Of a stretch of 64,000 nucleotides of DNA, positions 12,563 to 24,718 are shown in pieces. Position 1 is the first letter of the stretch. Every line of letters starts with the position of its first letter. This DNA is from Parasponia andersonii (taxonomy: Eukaryota > Streptophyta > Magnoliopsida > Rosales > Cannabaceae): assembly GCA_002914805.1 (NCBI GenBank), contig JXTB01000240.1:511063-575062 (forward strand), in the 5' to 3' direction. The position numbers and the translations under genes were made by a program. The notes beneath the pieces are model-generated. The model worked only from the letters and a program-made list of their open reading frames with translations. It had not been told where the DNA came from and did no database searches.

Positions 12563-13544
12563 ACAATTGCCCCCAGCTTCATTAGTTCTTTAGGACAAAA
12601 TGGAGCTTCCTTCTATTAAGTGCAAGCTCAAATCACATCTTTTCAGAACCATACGTACTTTCTCTTGACAGATGAAATCATATGTCACCTTTTCTCAGCA
12701 AAACTCGAGGAGACTTTTCCATTTTTTGAGCAGACACAATGACAGCGATGACACCAGATATTGTCTTAAATCAAGTCGTTTCAAATTTTGAAAATATACC
12801 GATTTAATTTTAGAAAATCAACTCCTGCGTGAATTTTGGCCTCTGGATCTGAAATTAAATACCTTGATCTACGGCTGTGATTTGGCGATGCCAGGGACAT
12901 ATATATCGAAAATCACTCCGCCTCTTCTTCATTACTCAAACCCTATCACCTCCTGCTTCTCTCTCCTAAAACCCAAAGCGTCCACAGAGTAATCCTTCCG
13001 GCATCGTTCTGTTTCTCAGCTGACACAGCTTTATCATCTTCTCCGACGAAGTTATCATTACAATCCTTCAGACGTCATCTTAGTCCCTCCGTCTTCGAAG
13101 AAATGTTAGTATATATACTCTCTCTCTTGTTCTTCGATTTTTCCAGAACTCTCATTTACAGATCCTATTTCTAGAAAATAGGAACAAACCATAGAGCCTA
13201 AATATTCTAAACATAAACCCTTTCCATATTCGGATGGACGGTAAAATAGAAATTTTTAGAATTCCTCCATTAATTTATAGAATATACTCTTTAGATGACA
13301 AACAGACAGACGAACTCGTAGAAGAATTTTAGGATCTGAAATCTTATTTTTTGAAAACCATAGTCAGCCGAGTGACGAATTTTCAAAGAACTGCTCGAAC
13401 AATTTTTATGAATCCGTAGATCGACTAGAAAAAATTCGATGAGCTATTTGTCGATGCAATCCTAGGATAAGACCCAAAACTGCTCGCATATAGCTAAGAT
13501 CCCTGATGCTTGCATAGAACTAGACCATCCATATTTCTTTTCAG

Positions 13545-15627
13545 ATGTCTAGTAGTGAGGATTTTAGGGAAGGGAATGCATTCTCAGGAGAATCTTCCAA
13601 TACCAGTGTTAGCTTTATAAACCTCGAAGACTACTTTGAGCCAAAACCTCAAGTGGAAATAACCGGGGTCAGGCAAAGTAGTCCTCGCATAGGCGACCTT
13701 CCTCAAGACCAATGGCCTCGGCATATCAGATATGCCCATGCGTTTGCAACGGGTTATCAATATGTAGATGGAGATTGGTCATGTACCAATGTAAAGACGA
13801 GCTGTTCAACAAATAAGCTCAGAAAAATCGTTTGCAACTATAAAATCGATGTCCCTCTATGCCTTCCCACAGAGTTCAATCGACCACACACACCTCCTCA
13901 CGGAATTGCCTCATTCTCAAAAGTAATTCTTAGATGCGGTGTCCACCTTCCACTTCATCCTTACATAAAATCAATCATCGATTATTATGGAGTCGTCCAT
14001 TTTCAACTGACTCCAAACACTTATAGATATATGGTAGGTCTGTGCATACTATACCATAAACTAGGCTTAGAGACCCCCACTCCTGAAGAGTTCGCTTAGT
14101 TTTACCAAGTGAAATCAAACCCATCAGCCTTTGGCTTCTTTTATACGAGCAAGTGGTCGAACCAAGCAATATAAACTATCTACAGGGTTTGTAACAACAT
14201 GGGAAAATGAAAAAAATCCATTTTTCCACTTTGACTATGCGAATAACGGCTTCTTTCAGAACCCTAGTAGGTAACTTTCAGCTTATTACCTTTTCTGCAT
14301 AAATATATTATTCTGATCGCACTCGTATGTCATTGTAGATAACAGAGAACAACCAGGACTCTCCAAAGAGCATCTCGCAAGGGTATATAAAATAAACAAC
14401 CTTCCAATCGAAGAGTTTGATTGGAAAAAGCTTGAGATGACTAAGAACTTAGTTGCTTGTGGACTGCTTCCAAGGGGAGCCACCTTCCCAGTTTCTACTA
14501 ACCGTCCCACCAAACCTTCGAGCTCAAAGAAGAAGCCGAGGAAACAGAAGGAAAAGGGTGCCTCATCTTCAAATCCCAGGAAACGAAAAGTACCTGCCAC
14601 ACCTACAGTCTCGAAAGCATCCTCTTCAGACGCTGCATCACCACCAATCTCTCATCAGCAAGAAGGTAGTTATTTTTCTTTTCCTCTCATTGCATTATGT
14701 CACCTCGCATACTGACTCGCACATTTGTACAGAAATGGTTATTGGCAGCGGACTGCGAGCACCGCCTTCCACTCTGGGGTCAATGGCAAAGTCCAAGACA
14801 CCAGAGAGAACACCTCCAATGTCGAAAGGGAAAGAGAAGGTCAACACTTCAAAGAAATGAAAAGTCATCTTCGAGGATATCCCGGCAAGCACACCTCCTC
14901 TTCAGTCTCCACTAACTGCGAGCCAACCTGAGCACCCAAGGAGACAGCCACTTCTGATGAAGGACTGAGCCAGGTCGATAAAGACGAGGAGCTTTTCGCA
15001 CTCCTTCATCAACTGCCAAAAAAAGCTGGTATGAGCATGGCCTTCATCGACCGTTTTACCTCTGAAGATGGATGGGAGAGGATGAAGCGACGATCAGCCA
15101 AGGTTTTCTTCGGTTCTGCGATGAGGATGTTGGCGAATGTAAGCATATTCTATTTTCTCTCTTCAACACACTTTTCTGGTATTGATGTGTTATATTTTCA
15201 GACCACTGCAGCTGCTATTTTGATGCATGACCGAGTCTTCGAATGTATTGAAAAAGCCGAAAAAGTCGAAGAAATAACCCAAGCATTCGAGGACTCGGAG
15301 AAGGCTCGTGAGGAAGAGAAAAAATCCTTCGAACTGGAGAATCGGCAGCTACGCGAGGATTTGGCCAAAGAAAAGCTTGAAAAGGAGAAGCTCGAGGAGA
15401 AAATTAAAGAACTTGAGAAGACAATCTTTGAGCATCCAGATATTCTAGAGAAGGCAACGACAGAAATGGCTCACAAGGCTATAGAAGAGTTCAAGGCCAC
15501 CGAAGGCAAGGAGCTCGAAGAAAAAGCTAGTAACATTGCCTCGTCGACCATAATATATAATATCTTTTGCGAGCATCCGGATTTTGACTTTTCCATCCTT
15601 GGTGAAGATGTGGTCGAGCTTATCTAG
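13545..15627 (+). pseudogene. Broken Transposase_28-like ('putative gypsy type transposon') gene
   Basis: The first exon starts at the ATG at 13545 directly after an intron-like TTTTCAG. It encodes a Ser/Asp-rich N-terminus and a block (GVHLPLHPYIKSIIDYYGV, then FQLTPNTYRYMVGL) typical of the plant-specific PF04195 Transposase_28 family. A TAG interrupts it at 14097-14099, after which the reading continues (FYQVKSNPSAFGFFY) and shifts frame near 14150-14165. Probable exons are 13545-14270, 14339-14665, 14733-15138 and 15202-15627, all with GT/AG edges. The second is basic and Lys/Ser-rich; the last is a long charged coiled coil (about 15250-15540) ending at a stop at 15625-15627. Another frameshift lies between about 14860 and 15000. 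Family function is unknown. A TATA-like ATATATAT (about 12900) and an untranslated leader lie upstream. Confidence 0.7.
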
Positions 15628-16214
15628 AGTTCGAGGGAAGTGGAGGCTACCAAATCTAGAGACGGTGGAGCGAGCACATCTGTATAATTTTTTTTTAATT
15701 TCAGAACAATACGGGCTTCATCCTTTAATTTTTTGTAATACTTTGCTTGCATACAGGTGCGAGCCTTTATCAATGAATGCTTTCTTTATTAGACGTTTAT
15801 TCCTACAAAACAATTAAAACACTATATTGTAATATATTGATACATAATTTAACCAAGTAGTCAATCACTAGGTGACTGATCGGTACGCTATTAAGATTCG
15901 AATCCAACACTTAAAATGGGTTTAAGTGTTAGGATAGGTTAGGTCGCTTAAGAAGACAGCAAGTATGAGTGGTGCGAACTCAATACTGTTTTTCAAAAAT
16001 TCCATGGCAAAATGTAATATAGCAATATATCACATCGAACAATGAACATTTTGCTTAGTTACTTTGTTATTCGAGGAGGAAAATTATGTAATGTGACATG
16101 CTATAGCATGAAGTGAGGAGAAAATCCTAAGATTTTAAGAAATTTTAGAAATTTTGGCGATCTAAAATTCTGACCCCTCTAAATGGACGTTTTGCATAGT
16201 CCCTTAGAAAGATA

Positions 16215-16765
16215 TGGCTTGTGTGTGTAAAGGGTTGATCAATCAAAGCATGTAAAAGAGACAAGAATTTTATAGTAGTTCGGCTCTAAAAAAGATGAAC
16301 CTACATCCACTGCTGTTCACTATTTTCTGAAAGATTACAAGAGAGTACAGAGTGTGTTCAGAAAGTGATTCCTTAAGTTTTTCCCCAAAAACCGATCCCC
16401 CACGGCAACATTGATCTTTCCCTTATATAGGTGAAAGTAGTTCAATATTTCCTGATTATGAAAACGGGTAAGTATATAATCAGAAAATACAATTTGAGTA
16501 ACAATATAACTGGATAATAACTTAAATGAAATGACTGATCGATCTTGAAAGATAATCTTTTATTTCTCTTTCTTTGTAGATTACCCATTTGGCGAAGCTT
16601 GGTCTAGTTTCCTTGTCATTCTTGTCGTACTTTATTCGGAGGGAAGTTGCATTCGACTTACTCGGAAGAGGTCACACTTAACTTACTCGTGCGACCTGTC
16701 ACATCCTCTTAGTTGCTAACTTTCTCTTTTTGGCATTGACCATCATCTAGTTTTTAGACCGCACA
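16215..16765 (+). repeat. Right terminal direct repeat of nested element
   Basis: Second copy of 11988-12562, with scattered transitions and one deletion of about 25 bp. The preceding bases (TTAGAAAGATA) are only weakly purine-rich, so a polypurine tract is doubtful. Confidence 0.9.
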
Positions 16766-16825
16766 ATAGTTTGGATCTTATTAATATCGACACTAAGTAG
16801 CCCAAATTTTAATTTTTATATTTTT

Positions 16826-18035
16826 ATGTTGTCTCTAGTTTTTATTTTTCAGCTATTTATAGTTGGTGCAAAAAAAAAAGCTAAGATGCGGAAAGACACT
16901 AATACCTTTGTCCAATATGACATAGAGTTCGTATCTAAAACATGGGAAAGGTATAAGCAGATATTACGGTGGGTTCCATATAATAGAATATCAAAGTGGT
17001 CACAACTTCAAATGTTCTACAATGGATTAAACTACATGTCTAGGAATATGGTTAATACAGTGGCAAATGGATCTTTCTATGCAGACAAAATTTATGATGC
17101 ATACGAGTTAATAGAAGCGATGACCTATCATTATTAGTATCCGACGGAACATTTCATGCCAAAGAGATCATCGGAGTTTGTGAAACTGATGTTATCTCAG
17201 CTTTTTTTGCTCAAGTTGCTATTTTATCGAGGTAGTTGGATAATTTAAGAGCAAATTCCATTCACACTTCATCCCAAGTGTATGAATTATGTAGAGAGAA
17301 CCATTCGAGAGCTAATTACCAATTTAGAAGTTTGTTTACACCATATACCAGTAAACAAACTAACTATATTTCTGACTTCTAACTGCAACATAATCCGTAT
17401 CCAGACACATATACTCTGGGATGGAAGAATCATTTAGATTTCTCAACGAACAATCAAAATATGAAGAATCTTTCAGCAAGATTTCAACAATATGAGAAGA
17501 AGGTATCTTTGGAAGATGCTCTTGCTAAACATTCCCAAACGACTTCTCAGTTCATTGCAAATCAAGATGCAATATCTCAATACCTTGATGAGCAAATGGG
17601 TCATTTGAAAACCCTTTTATTCGAAAGACCATAAGAATCTTTATTGAGCAACACTGAGACCAACCCAAATAATGAAGAGATGAAGATTACATTTGAGAGT
17701 GCTGAATAATGCAATGAGTTGCAAAACAATTCGCAAGAATTTGTAGAAACATAAGCTTCCAATGCTTTTTCTCAGTCATTATTTCTATGTAAAGTAGATG
17801 GGGACAATGTGGAACTACTTAAAAACTCTACCAAGTATATTGAAGAAACAATTTCAACCATACCATAGCCACAACTAGCTGACTCCTTCAAAGATGAGCA
17901 TACAAAAGTGCCAGTAAAAGCTTGGATAATCTATTCTAAGACAACGAAAGCTAAAAATAGAGAAGCTATGGAGGATACACATTGTTTGATAGCTTTGCCA
18001 AGTTATGCTTATGGGAGAAATCCAAAATTAAAGTA
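16826..18035 (+). pseudogene. Athila-like gag remnant of the outer element
   Basis: The first open stretch (to 17137) contains a retrotransposon gag domain: TWERYKQILRWVPYNRISKW, QLQMFYNGLNY, then DAYELIEAMTYHY. After a TAG the next piece is still readable in another frame (GVCETDVISAFFAQVAILSR, stop, LDNL). It is followed by the Athila-typical NPYPDTYTLGWKNHLDFST and a coiled segment with ALAKHSQTTSQFIANQDA and LDEQMGHLKTLL. Several in-frame stops and at least two frameshifts make it non-functional. The translation ends near 18035. Just after it is CAAGCGTTTCTTAGGAGGTA (18193-18212), a decayed form of the GGGAGGCAACCCA motif that usually lies after the coding region in this lineage. This suggests pol was lost rather than merely mutated. 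Confidence 0.8.
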
Positions 18036-18219
18036 ACTTAGGAAAGAATTTCTTAGATCATGGCCATCCATCCAAAAGCCTCTAATACTTAAGCATAAAC
18101 CCTTGCTCTCTCAATATCGATACATATACTTGGGTGATGCTTATGAGAATACCATGAATATATTGCTGAAGAGTCCTGCTGATGACTATAACTCAAGCGT
18201 TTCTTAGGAGGTAACCCAT

Positions 18220-19688
18220 GAATTATTTTTGTTTTAATTCTGAATTTTTAGATTTCTTTTCTTTTGTTATGTTTTTTTTTTTTGTTTTGTTTCTATATAT
18301 TTCAGGTTTTTAAACAAGTTTGGAGGCCGATATATGGACTTTAACGACTCAACTAGAAGCCTCCATCTTCATGTAAAAATTTGATGGAGTTTTCTTTTAC
18401 CTTCTCTTTTATTTTTAACATTAGGGATAATTTTAATTTTAAGTTTAGGGGGTAAAGAGTTAAAATTTTCAAAAAAAAAAATTAAAAACAAATTGTGACC
18501 TAGTTTGATAATCGAATATTGATGAAAAGAAATTGATTTAAGTGAATAAAGTTATTTGGAAGAATAATGAATATTGTTATTATCTGTGTTAGTTTGGCTT
18601 TACATATGATTCCTTAATAATTTTGAGCACATAAATAATTGCATTTGATTGTTTTGCTTATTTAGAGAAACTTTATATGAATTAAGTACATTATTTGAAA
18701 TCTCATTAATAAACTCTAGAACCTATTTGATTGTTACTTGAGGCGAAATCCTAAATTGCATTACATTAGAGATATGATTTAGGCATTTTTGAATCGTTCG
18801 AGCCTTTCAAGCTTATCCTTGACACTTATATCTTCAGTTTACTTCATTGAGCATATATTGACCTTTTCTTTGATAGCTATATTTTTAGCTTAGCTTTAAA
18901 TAGTTTCTAACATTTTACCTTACACCTGATAACACATATGATCTTTTTTTAACATATTTTAAGTTATGTGACAATTTGGGAGTAAGGGTGGTATTGAGGA
19001 AATTCTTATAGAGGCGTATGAAAAAAAAGAGAGAGAAAGTACTATACTATTGCGAAAAGAAAAGAAGAGAAAAAAAAAAGAAAAAAAAAATGGAAAATCA
19101 TAAGTTTGGGGGTATAGTATTTCAATGAAGAAAATATGGATTGATAGAAAAAAGTAGAAAACAAGTTTAGGGATGTTATATCAACAAAATTTTGAGTTAA
19201 TTTGTATAAAGATCCAATCATAAGTTATGTGCTTAACATGATTTGAGCCATAAAATCGACTACTATCCTACCTGTTATTTTATCCATACATTATAAGCTT
19301 AATTAAGTCCTAATGATCTTAGGTACAGTATTAGTCTACATTAGTGGTGAGTAGTATGAAATATAGGCTTATGGAGTTTATAAATTTTATCTAGAGATTT
19401 ATTTTAACTTACTTGTTTGCATAAATTGATCCGAGTTGCAAGTGATTAAATATAGTTGTTTATACATACACATACTCAAGGAATCTATAGTAGAATCGAG
19501 TTGGCATTTGAATTGAAATTCTAGACTTTTATGGTATTCAAAATTTTTTCTTAGGCTTTATAATATGTGAAATCTTTTAGGCAAGTTTTGAGAGTCAAAC
19601 TTAGTTATGGTTAAGTGTTTAGAATTATGTTTAGGTTTTCTTTCTTTCTTTTGCTCGAGTACTGGCAAAAATTCAAGTTTGGGGGGTT
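18220..19688 (+). other. 3' untranslated part of the Athila-type element with polypurine tracts
   Basis: There is no coding remnant. Three purine-rich motifs are present: AAGTTTAGGGGGT (near 18440), AAGTTTGGGGGT (near 19103) and AAGTTTGGGGGGTTT (19674-19688). The last abuts the 3' LTR and is the likely primer for plus-strand DNA synthesis. A long A/G-rich tract lies at 19020-19090. Confidence 0.7.
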
Positions 19689-21263
19689 TCATAACTTTAT
19701 TTTTATAGAGTTATTTGTACTTTTTATCTATTAAATTTATGTGTCTTTAAGTAATTTTAATTTAGATTTTAAGTAATTTTAGTTTTTATTTTATTTTATT
19801 CAGTTTAGATTTATTTTTATGTTATTTTATTAGGTTTAGGTATTTTAATTTAATTAGTTTAAGTTAATTTAATTTGAATTAGATTTTCATTAGATTTGAC
19901 ATTTTGATTTAATTTCATTTTGTTTGATTTAGGTGAAATAGACAAAAAAAAAAAAAAAAAGATTCTAGACGATTTCAGGCTGACAGACACAGAGGATTGG
20001 CGCGTGTAGCGCACACATAGAGGAAGGCGAGTGGATGGCGAGCAGTTGACAGCTAATCCCCACGCGGAATAAAGATGGTGCAGCTGTGCTTTGAAGTGTC
20101 AGATCTTGTGCATCTCATGTCTTATGCACTCGGTTTTCTCTCCAACGAGAAATCGCCACATCACCTACTAACAGTCAAGCTCTTCTTTAACCAATGAGCG
20201 CATAGATTTGTGTCGAGCTTAGGTAGTCTAGCCGCATAGGATTATTGCCCTAAGTATCAGCTTCTGAATGAAACATAAAATAAAAAAGAGAGAAGAAGGT
20301 GGAGTTTGAATTGGAAAATAACATATCACACTACCAATCAGAAACACATTCTCTCCTCATCTATAAAAGGATAACGAGACAAGAGGAAAAAAAATACCAT
20401 TCTAGAGGGAGAAACGTAGCAGTCTAGAGAGAGAAAGTCAGTGAGAGCTAAAGTAGTGGAGTGGAGTCTCTTTAAATTTAAATTTTTTATTTTCTTTAGG
20501 ATGTTTATATTTAAGATTTTTATTTTTCTTAGTTTAATTATATTCTAGATTTCTATGGCTACAATATAGCCTAACTATGATGCTTTACTATTTTCTTTCA
20601 ATTTAGTCCATGAATTATTTTCCCTAGTTAAGTTTTTAATTCCTTTCTTAATACTTCTATTTAACTGGCCACTAAATAGATAATTTGTTAATCATAATGA
20701 AACCGAAAGGAGATTTGTGTCTAGTTCATTGGATTAAATGCCATAAATTACATATAAAATAGGAATATATTTACATAATTTGTGTAGTCACTATATAAGT
20801 TTCCATAAATCGTAATAAATTCTTAATTAATTTAATTCACATAGGAATATAGTGAATTGGTAATTAAGAGTATTTTTGCTTGAACTTGAGAGGGGATAGT
20901 GAATAAATTAGGGGATCTTGACTATTAACTAGGGAAATACTTTTAGATTAATGAGATAGAGAATTTTTAGAGTGGATTAGTTACGATGAAATCGGAAACT
21001 CTAGATTTCATTTCATTGACTTACATCTGATTTTATTTTTTGCTTTTAATTTTGGTTCTTATTTATTTTTATTGCTTTTAGTTTATTTTTAGTTTTAATT
21101 TAATTTAATTTAATTTAATCTTTCTTTAGTCGATTAATTCAAATAAAATTAGGGTTAACAAAATTTTAATACTTAGTAAATCTAAAGTCTTCATGGGATA
21201 ATACTTGATACTTACTATTATATTACTTGTTACGATTTTGTGCACTTGCAAATTTTCACAACA
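19689..21263 (+). repeat. 3' LTR of the Athila-type element
   Basis: Aligns along its length with 10280-11909. It starts TCATAACTTTATTTTTATAG (first G mutated to C) and ends AAATTTTCACAACA. It is followed by the TSD GTATG at 21264-21268. Confidence 0.9.
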
Positions 21264-21268
21264 GTATG

Positions 21269-22322
21269 TTCTAATATAGTAGCTAACTTTTATTGACCAA
21301 GATAAGTCATATATTTTCAAAGTCTTCTACAATATAAAAGTGCCCAAATTTATTATAAAACCGTGAACCAAAATTAATTAGTTGCAAAATAACTTGTATT
21401 CATGTTTTATCTGAATTCACGTCCTAATCATTTAGATACATATTATACAATTAAATAGGACATATTCAAATAATATTATGCACAAAGTAATAACTGAACA
21501 ATATTCTTATGTATTTCATTAATATAAAAATTTTTCCATATAGAAGTCAATTGCTTTTACGAACAACTCCTAACAATGTTCAATTGATAGAATTTTTATT
21601 CTTTGTAGTATTTATTTTATACTCTAAAAATAATATTATCTTTTTTCATGCTTATTTATAAAATTATTTTTTTTCGAACATATTTTTAGAAATTAATTCA
21701 CTTGCCTCTTAAGTAGTCAATATGCCTAACACTTACACACCGAATAGAAAAGTAACATGGTCTTGTAAGTTTATTAATATTCTAGAAGTTGATTAATTTA
21801 ATAGTTCATGTTTTATGTGACATCGTATATATTTTCGTTTCTTCTGTAATAGTTTGTTCTTTTTTTTTTTTTCCTTATTTACTCTGAAAAGTATTGCAGA
21901 TAGTTGTATGTATGCAGATTTGGGACGTGTTGTTTGCATTTATTTATAATTTTATATGAAAAGTTCATCTCAAAGGGGAAAACTATTTGTGGTAAACAAA
22001 TGTCAGGACTAAACAACTCTATGGTTAAGTTAGAAGTCATAACTTAAAAGATACAAGCTTTCCAGGGTAAATAATGAGTGACGATTTTTTTTTATTTGAC
22101 ATAAGTACCATAAAAATGTCGACATAGTTTAGAAGAAACAAATCAAATTATTACTAGAATTGTGAAATCAAGTGGCAATTTTCGCTTTCTTAAGAAAAAA
22201 CAAAGAAAAATTTAGAAGGATAACTTTTGCACATACTAGTTATTGGTGTTATTATATAATTATGGTAGAAAACTGTGCCTCAAAAAATTTGTTAACAAAC
22301 CAAAAAAAGATAAAAGAGAGAA
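21269..22322. other. AT-rich intergenic DNA, nothing recognised
   Basis: No ORF with family similarity, no repeat boundary and no RNA gene was seen. Confidence 0.45.
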
Positions 22323-22685
22323 ATGGTGAAAAAATATTTGAGAGAAATCGTTACCTTAATGATCATCACACTTTTGTTCTTCATTAGTTTCTCTTCACCC
22401 CTATCTCTGAACAAACATCCTGCTTATCTAAAAGTTCCTTTTTCCAAAACTTATGATAGTGCTCAACCACTACCATTTCCAAGAAAACGAAGCACCCTAT
22501 GTAACAAATTTTCACAGAAAATGTGTAAAAAAAAATTATACATGGACAAAGGAGTTCTAGATTGTATGTGGTTTGCACAATCAGAAAATTCAAAGAGTGC
22601 ATGGACTATAGAGGACCTTTATTTGAAGGACCTTTATTTTCATCCCTTCCTTCCCACCTTACTTGAATATGGCACGTACAATTAA
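22323..22685 (+). CDS. Possible small secreted cysteine-containing protein (120 aa)
   Basis: The ORF begins MVKKYLREIVTLMIITLLFF, a basic start followed by a hydrophobic core, then ISFSSPLS. This looks like a signal peptide with cleavage around residues 27-30. The remainder is basic, with PLPFPRKRSTLCNKFSQ and cysteines at C59, C67 and C80. I do not recognise the family. The DNA is as AT-rich as its flanks and no intron, promoter or polyadenylation context stands out, so it may be chance. A secreted peptide is an inference from the N-terminus alone. Confidence 0.25.
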   Translation: MVKKYLREIVTLMIITLLFFISFSSPLSLNKHPAYLKVPFSKTYDSAQPLPFPRKRSTLCNKFSQKMCKKKLYMDKGVLDCMWFAQSENSKSAWTIEDLYLKDLYFHPFLPTLLEYGTYN

Positions 22686-22689
22686 AACT

Positions 22690-24660
22690 ATCTATTATGT
22701 CAATTCATTCAAATGGATATGCAATGTACTATTTTTGCGGATAAATATGTATGTACACATAATTTTGAGTTTCCAAAGTAAAGAAGACTTGCCAGTAGTA
22801 TATGTTCTCGAACGTCAAATCATACTAAAACTATATTTGAATTTTAAAGTAAAGTATTTATATGTAATTTGTTCAAAAGTATTGATAATCGATAAACATT
22901 TCTCATGAATAAAGTATTGTTTTTTTAGTATCCAATTGATCGCATAATTTCTCAATTGACCTAAATGAATTTATATTTTTTGTTAAAAAGAATTAAATTT
23001 TGTACATCAAAATATTTTGAATTCAAATGTTTTCATATTTTTGAAAAATATGTCAAGAAAGCCCTATGGTAAGATACACCTACGAATGATGTATATTTCG
23101 AAATATCAGAATCAGTTCAAACAACACGCAAATATATATATATGACGGAGTCTTATCTGAGCACTTTGAAAATGTTTGTAACCCGTATCGCAATAAATTA
23201 ATGAACTAACCACTCAATTACATATAAAGGATCACCAAATGGAAGTTAAGAAAAAAAAAATTAATAAGAATGCTTGAATAAAGATTAATTACATCAACTT
23301 ATTGCTATCTAAATACAATTTTTCAAGTAGAGTCCAAATGTCAAATTCTAATTAGCAATCCTTCGTTTAAATTAATATTTCTTAGGGACAACCATATATA
23401 ATAAAAAATGAGATGAGGTTTAAAATGAACTATCTGATTTAGTTATTGAAGTTTTTGTCATTAGAAGATGTGTAAATAAAACTTTTGTTGAATTAATGAA
23501 TTATTAAACTCAACTGAAAATTTCTAATTTAGTAGTGTTATTATACCTAAAAATTCAGTTACTGACATTTGAAGAAAGATTTCCTTTTAAACAATAAAAA
23601 AAACTTTATTGAAACGAAAAAAGACTTCACCTAGATAAGAGACAATAACAGCATTATACTAGTTGCTAAGTAACAACATATTACTAGTATGAGAATGCTA
23701 AAAATCTCAACTGCAAAAAATACAGATTTAAAAAAAATCAAACAACAGTAATTGAATAAAAATTTTTGGAATATTATAAACATACCAAAATATGTTTATA
23801 CTATAGAAATTAAAATCACATTGTTAAAGTACTTTTCTCAAAATATTTGTCCCAAAGTCTACCCGATATTTACAATGCACGTGGGGATGGCCTCCTTTGC
23901 TCACTTTTAACTCTTGATGTTATTCTTACACTAACCTACAACACAAGGAAATACGAGTGACCTATAAGCTAAGTAAGTATAGAGATATCAAATATATCGT
24001 GCTAGCACGTCTTAACTCATGTAAGGTAAGTTTACTCATGCTTTGTGTCGTACTTGTTACGGCCAAACAAAATGTCGTACTATGCTCATATAGGCCTAAA
24101 TTTCAAAATTCTAGATCCGGCATGGTCCACAAACACTGACATATCTCATATTGTAGTTATGTTATGCTCATGCTTATGCTAGGCTCTTATAGTGCCGAAC
24201 ATAGTAAGTCTTACGTGCTAACATATCTTTGTACCCAATTTCGACTGACCTATTAAATTATTGTGACAGTCAATATTTTACGAATTTTTTAAAAATTATT
24301 TAATAAAAAAACATATTTTGATTTAAAATAATAACCAAAATATTCAATATATGCATAATTATTTGAAAAGATAATATTTAATTAAAAATCACTAATACAA
24401 AATTATTTCTAAGAGAAATTATAAGAAAAATGAGTTTATTAATAAGCAGAAACTAAAAACGAATATAAAATTTGCAAATATATGAATAATATAACAAAGA
24501 AATTCATAAATATTTTTTAAAGTACTTAGAGTCGTACTTTTCGTGTATTTTGGATCATGCCATACTCGTGTCATACTCATATCGTGTTTGTGTACAAAAT
24601 CGTATTTTACCGTTCTAATATATAGTGCCCAGAATCTAGAGTCTGGTACAACCCAACACC
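22690..24660. other. AT-rich intergenic DNA with possible degraded transposon words
   Basis: Mostly featureless. From about 23940 the text becomes CG-containing (CGTGCTAGCACG palindrome at 23999-24010, CGTACTTGTTACGG). Related CGTACT/CGTGTCGTGC words appear at 24500-24770. The two blocks may be the ends of one degraded hAT-like element, but no paired termini were resolved. Confidence 0.3.
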
Positions 24661-24662
24661 TT

Positions 24663-24718
24663 GTACCGTACTTAGTACAACTTAAAATTATACCGTACTT
24701 AGTATAACTTAAAATTAC
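24663..24718. repeat. Short tandem repeat, two copies
   Basis: ACCGTACTTAGTACAACTTA at 24665 is repeated as ACCGTACTTAGTATAACTTA about 27 bp later, each followed by AAATTA. Confidence 0.7.

Larger units (their letters stand above)
11988..16765 (+). mobile_element. Nested non-autonomous element with terminal direct repeats and a Transposase_28-like gene
   Basis: Terminal direct repeats at 11988-12562 and 16215-16765 flank about 3.65 kb that carries a broken multi-exon gene (13545-15627). The repeats start TGGCTTGTGTGTGTAAAGGG and end near GACCGTACA / GACCGCACA, i.e. TG...CA like LTRs. It sits only 54 bp downstream of the outer element's primer site and separates it from the outer gag. I counted about 12 differences in the first 185 aligned bases of the repeats, fewer than between the outer LTRs, as expected for a younger nested insertion. 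No tRNA-complementary primer site follows the left repeat (the next bases are ATTGCCCCCAGC), and no clean TSD was found (AGAAG left, ATAGT right). It encodes no RT or integrase. Confidence 0.75.
10280..21263 (+). mobile_element. Complete Athila-type LTR retrotransposon (pol-less, with nested insertion)
   Basis: Two long direct repeats bound the element: 10280-11909 (1630 bp) and 19689-21263 (1575 bp). The 5-bp sequence GTATG lies immediately outside both ends (10275-10279 and 21264-21268), a perfect target-site duplication that fixes the boundaries. A primer binding site follows the left LTR and a polypurine tract precedes the right one. The internal region holds a decayed Athila-like gag (16826-18035) but no recognisable protease, RT, RNase H or integrase. 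About 4.8 kb of it is a second element (11988-16765). The outer LTRs differ at many sites with several indels, so the insertion is old. Athila lineage is inferred from the gag wording and the tRNA-Asp-type primer site. Confidence 0.9.

Noticed and set aside
18417-19120. Two extra polypurine tracts as evidence for further LTRs
   Set aside because: Neither is followed by an LTR start; only the tract ending at 19688 abuts the 3' LTR.
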